A stretch of 64,000 bases of DNA from an uncultured Psychrobacter sp. (GTDB lineage: Bacteria; Pseudomonadota; Gammaproteobacteria; Pseudomonadales; Moraxellaceae). The notes under the pieces are model-generated. The model was not told where the DNA came from and searched no databases. It saw nothing but the letters and a program-made list of their open reading frames with translations. Location of the stretch: positions 124,001 to 188,000 of the forward strand of contig NZ_CANMAH010000008.1 in assembly GCF_947495825.1 (NCBI RefSeq). Direction: 5' to 3'. Shown here one piece after another: positions 8,435-18,050 of the stretch. A program made the translations under genes and the position numbers. Numbering within the stretch: the stretch's first letter is position 1; each line of letters begins with the position of its first letter.

Positions 8435-9205
8435 TTGAGTAACTTCGATAACTTCGACAACTTCGATGACCTCTCCGATAATCTTGGCTATCAATTCAAC
8501 GAATCATTTAGTGATGGTTGGGAGAGCCTAACCCAAAGTATCAAGAATATTTATAATAAGACTGCCGATAAGCTTGATGATGAATTGGCTTTGCCTGTTG
8601 CGCAAAAATACGTCAACGATGCATTACAGAAGTTCGTCACGGACAATGTTAAGTCTATCTTAGAGTTGAGAGTTGAGTTACATGATGACTGGTTTCGCCT
8701 ATACTGTACAGTAAATGCTGCTGGTATATATGCTGAAGTAGCTGGTAACTTTAGCTTAGTACATGCCCAACTTGATCGTAACGTACAGCGTTTTGTGTTT
8801 GGACAACTGACTTATACAGATGTGCTTAACTTACGCTGCGAATCGTTCCTAAAGCTTCAAGGGGTCAAACTTGCTATCTGGTTTTATCATAGCGTCCTAA
8901 AAAAAGATCCTCTAGGCGTAATCCTCACTTACATCAATATTGCTCGTGCTAAAGAAGATATTATTTATCTCGATATCAATCGCTGGCTTAAGAAGAACCA
9001 AAAAATCATGAGTACCCTACATAAGGTACAGGTAAATTACGGAGAGGTTGAAGAAGATCAATTGATTCTAAAAGCACAAATTAATTATCGCGATTTACTG
9101 GGCGGTAGTAGTGGTGAAGATATCATTGGTGATGATGATGAACCCGAATTAATGCAAGGACCTATCCATCCTGTAGATGACGCGACTGAGCCCAGTACAG
9201 AATAG
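8435..9205 (+). CDS. Conserved-looking protein of unknown function, TTG start
   Basis: I do not recognise this 256-residue protein. It has no signal peptide or transmembrane segment, so it is probably cytoplasmic. It opens with a short repeat (NFDNFDNFDD) coded by three 9-bp tandem units (AACTTCGAT/C). The middle (residues ~70-190) is a regular alternating pattern, including VELHDDWFRLYCTVNAAGIY and VQRFVFGQLTYTDVLNLRCE, suggesting a folded beta-rich domain. A second similar strand set lies near 200-225, and the tail (~228-256) is acidic and disordered. The TTG at 8435 follows AGGA at 8 bases and no better start exists before the body of the protein. It stands alone, followed by a strong terminator. 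Coding status is well supported by length and codon pattern. Confidence 0.8.
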   Translation: MSNFDNFDNFDDLSDNLGYQFNESFSDGWESLTQSIKNIYNKTADKLDDELALPVAQKYVNDALQKFVTDNVKSILELRVELHDDWFRLYCTVNAAGIYAEVAGNFSLVHAQLDRNVQRFVFGQLTYTDVLNLRCESFLKLQGVKLAIWFYHSVLKKDPLGVILTYINIARAKEDIIYLDINRWLKKNQKIMSTLHKVQVNYGEVEEDQLILKAQINYRDLLGGSSGEDIIGDDDEPELMQGPIHPVDDATEPSTE

Positions 9206-9238
9206 CTACGGCCTATATTACAGTTTTTATTGAATAAT

Positions 9239-9275
9239 AAAAAACGCTGCCAATCATCAGATCGCAGCGTTTTTT
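9239..9275. terminator. Bidirectional Rho-independent terminator
   Basis: AAAAAACGCTGC (9239-9250) pairs perfectly with GCAGCGTTTTTT (9264-9275). The A-run before and T-run after allow termination from both sides: the unknown gene ends at 9205 on plus and fpr ends at 9319 on minus. Confidence 0.9.
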
Positions 9276-9318
9276 AATGATTTATTATTACTCTCAAAGC
9301 CAATGACTTATCTACTGC

Positions 9319-10152
9319 TTACCAATAGTTTTCCACCGCAATGTTCCCTTCACCACGGCGGTTCATAACAAAACCTAAATCTTTTAACGTCTCTTTGGTA
9401 TCTTCTACCATGTCTGGATTACCACATAGCATCACATGGGCGCTATCGTTATCTAGCTTTATACCAGCCTGCCTCTCAAGCTCACCATTTAGTAATAATT
9501 GTGGCAACCGCTCGCTAAGCGCTCCTTCCATAGGCTCACGAGTCACAATCGGCACAAAGATTAAGCTGGCAGGATTATCCACCAATGTACCAAAGTCATC
9601 TTGCAATTGCTTTATTTGCTCAACGTACGCCAGCTCCTCTTTTGAGCGCGCGCTATAAGCTAAGACGATATGCTCATAGTCTTGCCATGTTTGCATATCT
9701 TGCAGCATTGATAAAAAAGGTGCCAAGCCAGTGCCAGTTGCAAGCAACCATAAGTCTTTTGGTAAAGGTTTTTGATAGCGAGCTAAAGTCAAAAAGCCGA
9801 ATGGCATAGTATTGAGGAGTAACTCGTCCCCCACTTGTAAGTGCTGCAACTGTGATGTAAACGCCCCATCTGGAATCACGATAGAGAAAAACTCCAGTAC
9901 TTCATCAAACGGTGAAGATACTATCGAGTAAGCGCGGAAAATATCTTCATCCGGCGCGGCGTCAGTTGTTTGGCTTTGCGCCTCACCTTGTTGCTTATAA
10001 TATTGTAGCTTACTAGGATTGACACCCAAACGTACAAATTGACCTGCAGTAAACTTAAAGCTGTCTGGACGCGTCACGGTAAAACTAAACAGATTGGGGG
10101 TCCAAGTGGTCTTACTCAGTACTTTGACGGCTTGAATATTGTCTTCACTCAT
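9319..10152 (-). CDS. fpr: Ferredoxin/flavodoxin-NADP+ reductase
   Basis: A 277-residue FNR-family flavoenzyme passing electrons between NADPH and ferredoxin or flavodoxin. The FAD-binding motif RAYSIVSSP (residues ~66-74) and the NADP-binding LLATGTGLAPFLSML (~136-150) are clear, as is CGNPDMVEDTKETL (~243-256). The C-terminus ends with an aromatic residue (VENYW), typical of bacterial-subclass Fpr. An insertion of about 12 residues (QQGEAQSQTTDAAPDED) lies just before the FAD motif. It is monocistronic between two terminators. The start codon at 10152 is conserved in position but its Shine-Dalgarno is weak. Confidence 0.93.
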   Translation of the reverse strand: MSEDNIQAVKVLSKTTWTPNLFSFTVTRPDSFKFTAGQFVRLGVNPSKLQYYKQQGEAQSQTTDAAPDEDIFRAYSIVSSPFDEVLEFFSIVIPDGAFTSQLQHLQVGDELLLNTMPFGFLTLARYQKPLPKDLWLLATGTGLAPFLSMLQDMQTWQDYEHIVLAYSARSKEELAYVEQIKQLQDDFGTLVDNPASLIFVPIVTREPMEGALSERLPQLLLNGELERQAGIKLDNDSAHVMLCGNPDMVEDTKETLKDLGFVMNRRGEGNIAVENYW

Positions 10153-10211
10153 AATAATTAGTCACTTATATTTTGTTAATTTTTGCGTGGTTTATTAAAA
10201 CGAACAAATAA

Positions 10212-10256
10212 AAAAGATGCGCCAAGCTTATCATAAACTCAGCGCATCTTGGTTTT
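10212..10256 (-). terminator. Rho-independent terminator of the nuo operon
   Basis: On the minus strand AAGATGCGC and GCGCATCTT form a perfect 9-bp stem (plus-strand arms 10214-10222 and 10242-10250) followed by TTTTTTATTTG. It lies about 60 bases after the nuoN stop, closing the operon. Confidence 0.85.
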
Positions 10257-10313
10257 CTATCAGTAACTGTAATAGCTCAATCAAAGCTTATTAGCCCTTA
10301 TATAAGCCGTATG

Positions 10314-11792
10314 TTACCAGATACGTGCCATACTCGACCATACAATCATACTGTTGGGTAATATACCAAAGAAAATAATCACTGCGGTCACACCGATGAC
10401 CATCAGACCACCCATACGGATGCCCCATTGCCCTGCCACGTCAAACTCAATAAACTCTTTTGGACGTTTAAACAGTGTCAGCATGACACGTAAATAGTAG
10501 AACAAACCAATAGCACTACCCAAAATAATCATCGCAGCTAAGAACCAGTTCGTACCCTGAACAGCTGCTAGTATGGCAAATAGCTTGGTAATAAAGCCAG
10601 CAGTCAATGGAATACCAGCTAATGAGAGCATCATAGTTGTCATAACAGCCGTTAGTACCGGACGACGCCAAAACAATCCTTGATAATGTATCAGCTCATC
10701 AGCTTCACCGGCCAATCGATAAGGACTAGACATTAAAGTCACAACACCAAACGCACCGATAGAAGTAAAGGCATAAACGGCCATATACATACTAGTAATA
10801 CTATCAGCGGCACTACCAATACTGACAATCACAATCAGCACATAACCCATATGAGCGATAGAAGAATACCCTAGTAGACGCTTTAAATTGGTTTGACGTA
10901 CTGCCAATAAGTTACCAACCAAAATAGACAAGGTTGCCATGATCATAATTAGCATCTGTACTGATGGTAAGGCCAGTAAAGCCGTATCAATCAAGAAGCG
11001 GACAGCAAGTGCCATCATAGCAACTTTGGAGACTGAAGCCAGATAAGTCGCTATAGGAGCTGGCGCACCTTCGTACACATCTGGCGTCCACATATGAAAA
11101 GGGGCTGCTGATAGCTTAAAAGCAATACCAAACATCATTAACGCTGTACCTAATATTAGTAGTGGTGATTCAAATATATCACCCAATACTAAGCTAATAG
11201 GTTTGAATGCCAATGAACCAACTTGGGCATAGATGAAAGCCATTCCCATTAATAAGGTGGCAGAGGCAGTCGCTGATAATACTAAGTACTTAAGCCCTGA
11301 TTCGAGTGAGCGATTACGTAAAAAAGTATAAGACAGCAGACCATATAGCGGTATAGACAAAAGCTCTAAGCTCATAAAGAATGCAGCCATATGCTGCGCC
11401 GATACCATTAAAAGCGCGCCAGTGGTCGACACTAACATCAGCAGATACAGCTCATCTTTATTGTCTTTAAGATTGGCCAAATATGCGTAAGCTAATGTAC
11501 AACATGCCAGCGCACAGATAAAAATAACGACCATATTAAACTGAGCAAAATTATCGATTACAAATAACTGCTCAGCGTTTGGCAATGCATATCGGCTGTC
11601 TATTACCCCTCCTATTTGTGCAAGTAGGATAAACAGACCAACGTTTAGTCCAGTCACGGTAATAGTGCCGGTGATGACATGCGAGCGCTTAATAGTAATC
11701 GCAATCATGGCCAATAACGTTGTAACTACCACTGCAATGATTGGTGCATAAGGCATTAGCCCCATCAAATCATTCATCGTAATATCATTCAT
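10314..11792 (-). CDS. nuoN: NADH-quinone oxidoreductase subunit N
   Basis: A 492-residue polytopic inner-membrane subunit of complex I, one of three antiporter-like proton-pumping subunits. It has about 14 hydrophobic helices; the Proton_antipo_M segment includes FKLSAAPFHMWTPDVYEGAP (residues ~224-243) with the channel lysine, and LKRLLGYSSIAHMGYVL (~303-319). Last gene of the operon, 3 bases after the nuoM stop. GGAGG inside the nuoM end lies 10 bases before the ATG at 11792, and a second ATG occurs five codons later. Length is normal for the family. Confidence 0.96.
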   Translation of the reverse strand: MNDITMNDLMGLMPYAPIIAVVVTTLLAMIAITIKRSHVITGTITVTGLNVGLFILLAQIGGVIDSRYALPNAEQLFVIDNFAQFNMVVIFICALACCTLAYAYLANLKDNKDELYLLMLVSTTGALLMVSAQHMAAFFMSLELLSIPLYGLLSYTFLRNRSLESGLKYLVLSATASATLLMGMAFIYAQVGSLAFKPISLVLGDIFESPLLILGTALMMFGIAFKLSAAPFHMWTPDVYEGAPAPIATYLASVSKVAMMALAVRFLIDTALLALPSVQMLIMIMATLSILVGNLLAVRQTNLKRLLGYSSIAHMGYVLIVIVSIGSAADSITSMYMAVYAFTSIGAFGVVTLMSSPYRLAGEADELIHYQGLFWRRPVLTAVMTTMMLSLAGIPLTAGFITKLFAILAAVQGTNWFLAAMIILGSAIGLFYYLRVMLTLFKRPKEFIEFDVAGQWGIRMGGLMVIGVTAVIIFFGILPNSMIVWSSMARIW

Positions 11793-11795
11793 GAC

Positions 11796-13424
11796 TTAAC
11801 GTGCCTCCATTGCATCAAGTAACTGTGACGCATCTACTTGAGTGATTTCACTGTAGACATATGCATTATTAATCCACTGCATGGCTTGACTTGATGTATC
11901 AAGTATCGGCTGCGGGTACAGGCCGAGCCATACCAATCCAGCCGCTAACATAAGTAGTAATGACAGCTCACGCTTGCCCAAATCTTTTAATTTGCGTGTC
12001 GGCAAACCATGTGACTTGGTCTCGTGCAACGCCACCTCTTCAATATTATTAACCCCAAACAATGCGCGATAAATCAAGATTAATGAATACAAACCAGCCA
12101 ATACCAAGCTAAAGGTTGCTAGTACCACAAATACTGGATACTGGGCAAATGCACCAAATAAAATCATGAACTCACCGATAAAGTTACCCGTACCAGGAAT
12201 ACCTAGGAGCGCTGCGCAAAAGAACATCAATATCGGAGCATAATAACGGAACTGTCCCCACATACCGCCCATCAAAGTCAGATCACGAGTATGTAGACGT
12301 TCATAGAGCTGTCCTGCCATGATAAATAGTGCAGCCGAGCTAAGCCCGTGCGCAAGCATCTGAATCATCAGGCCTTGCAGACTGAGCAACGTACCTGCAT
12401 AAATCGCCAAAACCACGAAGCCCATGTGCGAAACACTGGTATAGGCAAGCAAACGCTTCATATCGGTTTGCATAAAGGCAAGCCAAGCTCCGTAAAATAT
12501 ACCAATAGTCCCTAACGTAATGGCAATTGGTGCAAACTCTTGAGAAGCTGCTGGAAATAAAGGCAATACGAAGCGAATCAGACCATAAGCTGCTGTCTTG
12601 ATTAGCACCCCTGCCAAATCTACCGAACCTGCTGTTGGTGCTTGCGCATGCGCATCGGGCAACCAGCCATGAAAAGGAATGATTGGCAACTTGACGGCAA
12701 AACCAATAAAAAAGCAAAGCATGATAGGATATTCCCAGCCGCCAAGTGGCGTACCGAGCAAGTCATTATAATTAAAGCTAACCACACCGCGATTGGCATA
12801 ATTAAAGAGCACTAATAGCAAAATACCAATGAGCATGATAAGCCCAGACGCTTGGGTATAAATAAAAAACTTGGTAGCAGCATATTCTTTGGTATTACCA
12901 CCAGCGACATCGTGACCCCAAAGAGCAATCAAGAAATAGATAGGAACCAGCATCATCTCCCAAAAGAAGAAAAAGAGGAACATATCAATCGCTAAGAACA
13001 CCCCTATAACGCCGCCCAAACTCCATAACAAGTTTAGATGAAAGAATCCAACTCGGCGTTGAATCTCATTCCACGAACAAGCAACAGCAGCCACACCAAG
13101 TAACCCTGTCAACACAATCATCAGCAACGACATACCATCCATTGCCAAATGAAAGCTAATACCAAAACTTGGTATCCATGGCACACTATATTCAGCAACC
13201 CAAGGCACCGAAGATTGTGGTGCTATGACTTGCTTGCTCATACCCGAAAAATCACCATACTGCCATAACACAAGTGACAATCCAAAGGTCAGCATCATGC
13301 CGATCAAAGCAATCCACCGCGGCAGACGCTTATTTACCCGCTCAACCAACCAACATAACAACCCTGCAATAAATGGTATTGCAATCAATGCTGGCAGCAT
13401 CCACGTTTGTTGTAACTCTATCAT
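11796..13424 (-). CDS. nuoM: NADH-quinone oxidoreductase subunit M
   Basis: A 542-residue antiporter-like membrane subunit of complex I. The transmembrane core carries the family motif KLPIIPFHGWLPDAHAQAPT (residues ~247-266), with the lysine and the broken helix of the proton path, and MKRLLAYTSVSHMGFVVLAI downstream. The N-terminal PALIAIPFIAGLLCW helix is typical. It follows nuoL with a 1-base gap and precedes nuoN by 3 bases. Length is slightly above E. coli NuoM (509), mainly from a hydrophilic loop and tail near the C-terminus. Confidence 0.96.
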   Translation of the reverse strand: MIELQQTWMLPALIAIPFIAGLLCWLVERVNKRLPRWIALIGMMLTFGLSLVLWQYGDFSGMSKQVIAPQSSVPWVAEYSVPWIPSFGISFHLAMDGMSLLMIVLTGLLGVAAVACSWNEIQRRVGFFHLNLLWSLGGVIGVFLAIDMFLFFFFWEMMLVPIYFLIALWGHDVAGGNTKEYAATKFFIYTQASGLIMLIGILLLVLFNYANRGVVSFNYNDLLGTPLGGWEYPIMLCFFIGFAVKLPIIPFHGWLPDAHAQAPTAGSVDLAGVLIKTAAYGLIRFVLPLFPAASQEFAPIAITLGTIGIFYGAWLAFMQTDMKRLLAYTSVSHMGFVVLAIYAGTLLSLQGLMIQMLAHGLSSAALFIMAGQLYERLHTRDLTLMGGMWGQFRYYAPILMFFCAALLGIPGTGNFIGEFMILFGAFAQYPVFVVLATFSLVLAGLYSLILIYRALFGVNNIEEVALHETKSHGLPTRKLKDLGKRELSLLLMLAAGLVWLGLYPQPILDTSSQAMQWINNAYVYSEITQVDASQLLDAMEAR

Positions 13425-13425
13425 C

Positions 13426-15300
13426 TTATACCACCGTCATCATTACCAGCACGAGCAATACAGCCATACCCAAGCCAAAGCTTGCCGCATAGCCTCGAAG
13501 TGACCCTGTTTGCGTTGCAGACATCGCTTTGTTTCCTGCTGATGCCAACATAGGTAATATATTCCATGTTTTATCAATAGGATCGGCTTTAAATAAGCGG
13601 CCAATGAATAAAAAGGGTTTTACAAAAATCAAATCGTATAGCGCATCAAAGCCCATACCGTTATAGCACCAATAGTACAGCGCGCCACCGATACTTGATT
13701 GTTTAAAGCGCGTCAACATTCGTCCTTTATCAACCACATATAATAAAGCGGCTATTATCAAACCGGCCAACATTGCACCCATCGCGATATATTCTGCTGT
13801 ATGTTTAGCATGGGCTTGACCTGCGACTTCCAATAGATGACCAACGCTTTCTGGCAACACACCTTGTAGCGGTGGCGTTATGAGTGCGCCCACTGCCGTG
13901 GATAGTACCAGCAGTACAGTCAGTGGCAACCAATACGACATACCAGATAACTTATGGGCAGGCGTTTTTTCTTCGCCAAAAAAGACAATCCAAATCATAC
14001 GGAAAGTATAGATTGCCGTTAAGAATGCACCGAATACACCCATATAGAACAAAACTTGATGACCAGTAGCATAGGTCTCCCACAGAATGGCTTCTTTAGA
14101 GTAAAAACCTACTGTCACCCAAGGTATGGCTGCAAGCGCACCACCGCCGATGATATAGCACCAAAATACCAATGGTATCTTTTTGCGTAAGCCGCCCATC
14201 TTAAAGATATCTTGCTCATGATGGACTGCAAGGATGACCGCCCCTGAAGATAAGAACAATAGAGCTTTGAAAAAAGCATGGGTCATTAAATGAAATATTG
14301 CACCTTGCCACGCGCCAACGCCAAGCGCTAAGAACATATAACCGATTTGGCTCATGGTCGAATACGCTAGGATACGCTTGATATCTGTTTGTACCAATGC
14401 ACAGAATCCGGCGACAACAAGCGTCAATGCGCCTACTGCTCCAACCCAATATAAAAGAATACCAGGAGTCAAAATAAATAACGGATGCATACGTGCGATT
14501 AAATAAACGCCTGCGGTTACCATGGTCGCCGCGTGAATCAATGCAGATACCGGTGTCGGACCTGCCATCGCATCAGCAAGCCACGTATGTAATGGCAACT
14601 GCGCGGACTTACCCATCGCCCCGCCAACCAGCATCATAGTGGTCAACATCATCGTTGGATTATTAAGATCAACCACCTCTGGCGCACGCGTAATAATCTC
14701 TTGAATATTGAGCGTACCAAATTCACGAAACAGCAAAAACAGTCCAAATGCTAAAAACACATCACCGACACGAGTAACGGTAAAAGCTTTCATCGCAGCT
14801 CGGCCATTGGCACGGTCTTCAAAGTAAAAACCAATCAATAGGTATGAGCAAATACCCACACCTTCCCAGCCAAGATAAAGTAGCAACAAATCATCTGCGA
14901 GTACTAGCAATAGCATGCTGGCAACGAATAGGTTCATATAACTAAAAAAACGGGCAAAGCCTTTATCACCTTTCATATACCAAGCGGCAAACAGATGAAT
15001 CAAAAAGCCAATACCAGTAATAATCCCAGTCATGGTCAATGCTAAACCATCAAAGCTTAGAGCAAAGCTTGGCGCAAAGTCGCCAACTTGAAACCACGTC
15101 CATAGCGGTACTTGTATTACGGTACCTGCTGGATTGTCCATCAAAAAAGTATAACTGGCAACCAAGGCACACAATGCGGATAACAGCATGCTCCCAACAC
15201 CAACAAATGCAGCTGCTTGTTCAGTTAGCTTGTCACGCATAAAGGCCAATATTAAAAAGCCAATGAGCGGAAGTATAAAGGTTAATGGTAATAAACTCAT
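13426..15300 (-). CDS. nuoL: NADH-quinone oxidoreductase subunit L
   Basis: A 624-residue antiporter-like subunit at the distal tip of the complex I membrane arm. Helices include GWEGVGICSYLLIGFYFEDR (around residue 145) and the proton-path motif KSAQLPLHTWLADAMAGPTP (~231-250), followed by IKRILAYSTMSQIGYMFLAL. The C-terminal part should form the lateral helix that ties the antiporter subunits together (family knowledge). It lies 4 bases after the nuoK stop. Length matches E. coli NuoL (613). Confidence 0.96.
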   Translation of the reverse strand: MSLLPLTFILPLIGFLILAFMRDKLTEQAAAFVGVGSMLLSALCALVASYTFLMDNPAGTVIQVPLWTWFQVGDFAPSFALSFDGLALTMTGIITGIGFLIHLFAAWYMKGDKGFARFFSYMNLFVASMLLLVLADDLLLLYLGWEGVGICSYLLIGFYFEDRANGRAAMKAFTVTRVGDVFLAFGLFLLFREFGTLNIQEIITRAPEVVDLNNPTMMLTTMMLVGGAMGKSAQLPLHTWLADAMAGPTPVSALIHAATMVTAGVYLIARMHPLFILTPGILLYWVGAVGALTLVVAGFCALVQTDIKRILAYSTMSQIGYMFLALGVGAWQGAIFHLMTHAFFKALLFLSSGAVILAVHHEQDIFKMGGLRKKIPLVFWCYIIGGGALAAIPWVTVGFYSKEAILWETYATGHQVLFYMGVFGAFLTAIYTFRMIWIVFFGEEKTPAHKLSGMSYWLPLTVLLVLSTAVGALITPPLQGVLPESVGHLLEVAGQAHAKHTAEYIAMGAMLAGLIIAALLYVVDKGRMLTRFKQSSIGGALYYWCYNGMGFDALYDLIFVKPFLFIGRLFKADPIDKTWNILPMLASAGNKAMSATQTGSLRGYAASFGLGMAVLLVLVMMTVV

Positions 15301-15304
15301 GACA

Positions 15305-15712
15305 TCATCCCTTCATCTCATTGGCGCTATCGACATCGAGATGCCCACGCTTATGGTAAAACTGTAGTAATATTGCCAAACCAATGGCTGCCTCAGCTGC
15401 TGCTAACGTCAAAATAAAGATAAACATGATCTGTCCGTCTGGATCGACCCAGCGGCTACCTGCCACTACAAATGCTAATGCCGCCGCATTCATCATAATC
15501 TCAAGGCTCATTAGCATGAATAAAAAGTTACGACGTACCATGACACCGCATAGTCCAATAGCGAACAATATACCTGCCAAGATTAGTCCATGGCTCATAG
15601 GTATCATACCCAGTACACCTTGCGCCTCAGCAGCGGGCTGCACTAAGCCTACTACCTCATGGGCGAACGGGACGTTGGACACGTCTTGTGCCACGCTCGC
15701 TGCTAATATCAT
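15305..15712 (-). CDS. nuoK: NADH-quinone oxidoreductase subunit K with N-terminal extension
   Basis: A small three-helix membrane subunit of complex I. The core [38 protein letters not shown] and [19 protein letters not shown] carries the membrane glutamates (LE, AAAEAA) of the quinone-side proton path. The family is normally ~100 residues and would start at MIPMSHG (residue 36). Here the frame starts at 15712 with AAGGAG 8 bases upstream, and its ATG overlaps the nuoJ stop (TGATG). The internal ATG has no comparable Shine-Dalgarno. I therefore keep the 135-residue form with a ~35-residue N-terminal extension. Confidence 0.93.
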   Translation of the reverse strand: MILAASVAQDVSNVPFAHEVVGLVQPAAEAQGVLGMIPMSHGLILAGILFAIGLCGVMVRRNFLFMLMSLEIMMNAAALAFVVAGSRWVDPDGQIMFIFILTLAAAEAAIGLAILLQFYHKRGHLDVDSANEMKG

Positions 15713-16416
15713 CAGTCGGACTCCTTACGCGTGACTCGCTGTACACCTACATAGTCATGTGGATCTACTTCTTTGTATTCGTATGGTTCAGCTATCTTAG
15801 CGGTATCGCTAGCTGCACTGCTCTTATTATCATGTTCTATAATACTGCCCACATTTGGGTGGAAGTTTTGACTATCGTTGCCGATGATTTCATCATCTAC
15901 AGACTCTTTGCCCAAATGATAAGCAGCAACTAGGGCTGCCAATAGTAGTAGCGCTGCTACCTCAACCAACATGACATACTTAGTAAACAGTGCCGTACCA
16001 ACTGCTTTGGCAGAGATAGACGTACCGCCAATCATGGCGACTTCATTATGATTAAGACCAATCATCGCATATAGCACAACCGCAATAATCACAGTCAATC
16101 CAGTTGGTACCGCCCATGTTCCTGCACTAAGCCAACGCTCCTCACGAGCATCATTAGCCATGCCAAGATTCAGCATCATAATGACAAAAACGAAAAGCAC
16201 CATAATTGCACCCGCGTATACAACGATCTCAAGCGCTCCTGCAAAAGGAGCACCCAGTACGAAAAATATACCGGCTATCGCTAACAATGATACGATCATC
16301 GATAAAATAGCATGGACTGGGTTGGCATGAGTGATCACACGCAGACTAGCAAAAATAGCAACTGCTGCAAGTGAATAAAAACCTGCGAGCTCCGGGTTGT
16401 TTAATATATTCATCAT
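15712..16416 (-). CDS. nuoJ: NADH-quinone oxidoreductase subunit J with hydrophilic C-terminal tail
   Basis: A membrane subunit of complex I with five helices; [20 protein letters not shown] (around residue 61) is the conserved TM3 segment next to the quinone channel. It is 234 residues against 184 in E. coli. The excess is a C-terminal hydrophilic tail (from ~170, [14 protein letters not shown] onward) without membrane segments. The start overlaps the nuoI stop by 4 bases and the stop overlaps the nuoK start by 1, so translation is probably coupled. Confidence 0.95.
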   Translation of the reverse strand: MMNILNNPELAGFYSLAAVAIFASLRVITHANPVHAILSMIVSLLAIAGIFFVLGAPFAGALEIVVYAGAIMVLFVFVIMMLNLGMANDAREERWLSAGTWAVPTGLTVIIAVVLYAMIGLNHNEVAMIGGTSISAKAVGTALFTKYVMLVEVAALLLLAALVAAYHLGKESVDDEIIGNDSQNFHPNVGSIIEHDNKSSAASDTAKIAEPYEYKEVDPHDYVGVQRVTRKESD

Positions 16417-16961
16417 GGCAGCAAGCTCCGAAGATCAATAGGTGCGGCTTCATTTTGTGCAGCTCCTTTTGGTTTATCTGCCACGGCCATACCAGAGACG
16501 CGATAATAGTTATAGTCAGGATATTTACCTGGTCCTGAAATAAGTAAATGCTCTTTTTCATAGACCAAATCCTGACGATCATACTCACCCAGCTCAAAAT
16601 CTGGCGTCAGCTGAATCGCAGTCGTTGGGCACGCTTCTTCACACAATCCACAAAAGATGCAGCGTGAAAAATTAATTCGAAAAAACTCTGGATACCAGCG
16701 ACCATCATCACGCTCAGCTTTTTGCAACGAGATACAACCAACTGGACACGCCACTGCACATAAGTTACAAGCAACGCAGCGCTCATCACCGTCTGGATCA
16801 CGTGACAATATAATACGTCCACGAAAACGCGGCGGTACTGGCACAGGCTCTTCAGGATACAATATTGTATCGCGTGGCCTAATCGCATGGCTATTGACCA
16901 TCCACATGCTGCGGACAATGGTAAAAATACCAATGACAATCTTTTTTATCGTAGTAAACAT
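16413..16961 (-). CDS. nuoI: NADH-quinone oxidoreductase subunit I (two 4Fe-4S clusters)
   Basis: A 182-residue peripheral-arm subunit carrying iron-sulfur clusters N6a and N6b, relaying electrons to NuoB. The two ferredoxin motifs are [18 protein letters not shown] (residues ~62-79) and [18 protein letters not shown] (~101-118). The N-terminus has a short amphipathic membrane-associated stretch. It overlaps nuoJ by 4 bases and lies 44 bases after nuoH. Normal length (E. coli 180). Confidence 0.96.
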   Translation of the reverse strand: MFTTIKKIVIGIFTIVRSMWMVNSHAIRPRDTILYPEEPVPVPPRFRGRIILSRDPDGDERCVACNLCAVACPVGCISLQKAERDDGRWYPEFFRINFSRCIFCGLCEEACPTTAIQLTPDFELGEYDRQDLVYEKEHLLISGPGKYPDYNYYRVSGMAVADKPKGAAQNEAAPIDLRSLLP

Positions 16962-17005
16962 GGGATTATTATCCTTATCAGCATTACTTTAGATCTTTAC
17001 CAAAA

Positions 17006-18049
17006 CTACAGTGCTGGAGAAAACATCAATATAACAGCAGCAGTAATCAGTAGATTGATCAAAGTAACTGGCAGACAGACTTTCCAACCAAAATTCATCA
17101 CCTGATCATAACGCGGACGCATGAGTGAGCCTCGAGCCAAAACAAACATGGTCATAAAAAATAGCGTTTTTATCATGAACCAAAAAGCTGGCGGGATAAA
17201 TGGAATATCTAAATTAAAGGGTGCAAGCCAGCCCCCAAAGAATAAGCAAGTCATCAGCGCAGAGATGAGTACCACATTGACATACTCACCAATAAAGAAC
17301 ATGCCAAATTTCATACCTGAGTATTCGACATGATAACCTTCGGCAAGCTCTTGCTCTGCTTCTGGCTGATCAAATGGATGTCTATGCGTCACTGCAACAC
17401 CAGCGACCACAAAGGTTAAAAAACCAAAAAACTGCGGAATGATATACCAGCCATCAATTTGTGACTCAACGATTTCGCGCAAATTAAAAGAGCCTGTCAG
17501 TGCAACCACACCCATTAATGACAAGCCTAAAAACACCTCATAGCTGATCGTTTGTGCTGCTGAACGCAGGCCACCAAGTAATGAGAACTTGTTTGCAGAA
17601 GCCCAACCGCCAAACATAACCGCGTAGACAGCGATACCTGCCATAGCAAAGAAAAACAAAATGCCAATATCCCAATCAGCAACACCAAGCGTTGGCGAGA
17701 CCGGGATAATGGCAAATGAGGCCAATGCAGTGAACATAGCGACCGCAGGCGCCAAGGTAAACATAAACTTATCGGTAAATTTTGGTATCCAATCTTCTTT
17801 AAAGAAGATTTTGAGCATATCGGCAACCAGCTGCAAAGAGCCAAAAGGCCCGACACGGTTGGGGCCGTAACGATCTTGCCACAGCGCTAACATACGACGC
17901 TCGTAGACAATCATAATCGCGGCTACCAAAACGACGACCAAAAAAATCATCAAAGACTGCCCGACCAAAAACAGAATAGACCAAGTATCAAAGGTCATGC
18001 TGTCAGCCAAAAATGTTGGTACATCAGGAATAATACGGGTCACTTGCAT
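17006..18049 (-). CDS. nuoH: NADH-quinone oxidoreductase subunit H
   Basis: A 347-residue membrane subunit forming much of the quinone-binding chamber at the arm junction. Several helices are evident, plus conserved loops: [18 protein letters not shown] (residues ~53-70), and the quinone-site loop [20 protein letters not shown] (~225-244), whose acidic residues start the proton relay. It follows nuoG with 1 base between them. Length agrees with the family (E. coli 325). Confidence 0.96.
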   Translation of the reverse strand: MQVTRIIPDVPTFLADSMTFDTWSILFLVGQSLMIFLVVVLVAAIMIVYERRMLALWQDRYGPNRVGPFGSLQLVADMLKIFFKEDWIPKFTDKFMFTLAPAVAMFTALASFAIIPVSPTLGVADWDIGILFFFAMAGIAVYAVMFGGWASANKFSLLGGLRSAAQTISYEVFLGLSLMGVVALTGSFNLREIVESQIDGWYIIPQFFGFLTFVVAGVAVTHRHPFDQPEAEQELAEGYHVEYSGMKFGMFFIGEYVNVVLISALMTCLFFGGWLAPFNLDIPFIPPAFWFMIKTLFFMTMFVLARGSLMRPRYDQVMNFGWKVCLPVTLINLLITAAVILMFSPAL

Positions 18050-18050
18050 A

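Noticed and set aside
12340-12717. 125-residue minus-strand frame inside nuoM
   Set aside because: Cys/Arg-rich translation in another frame of nuoM, which is certain from its motifs; a shadow.
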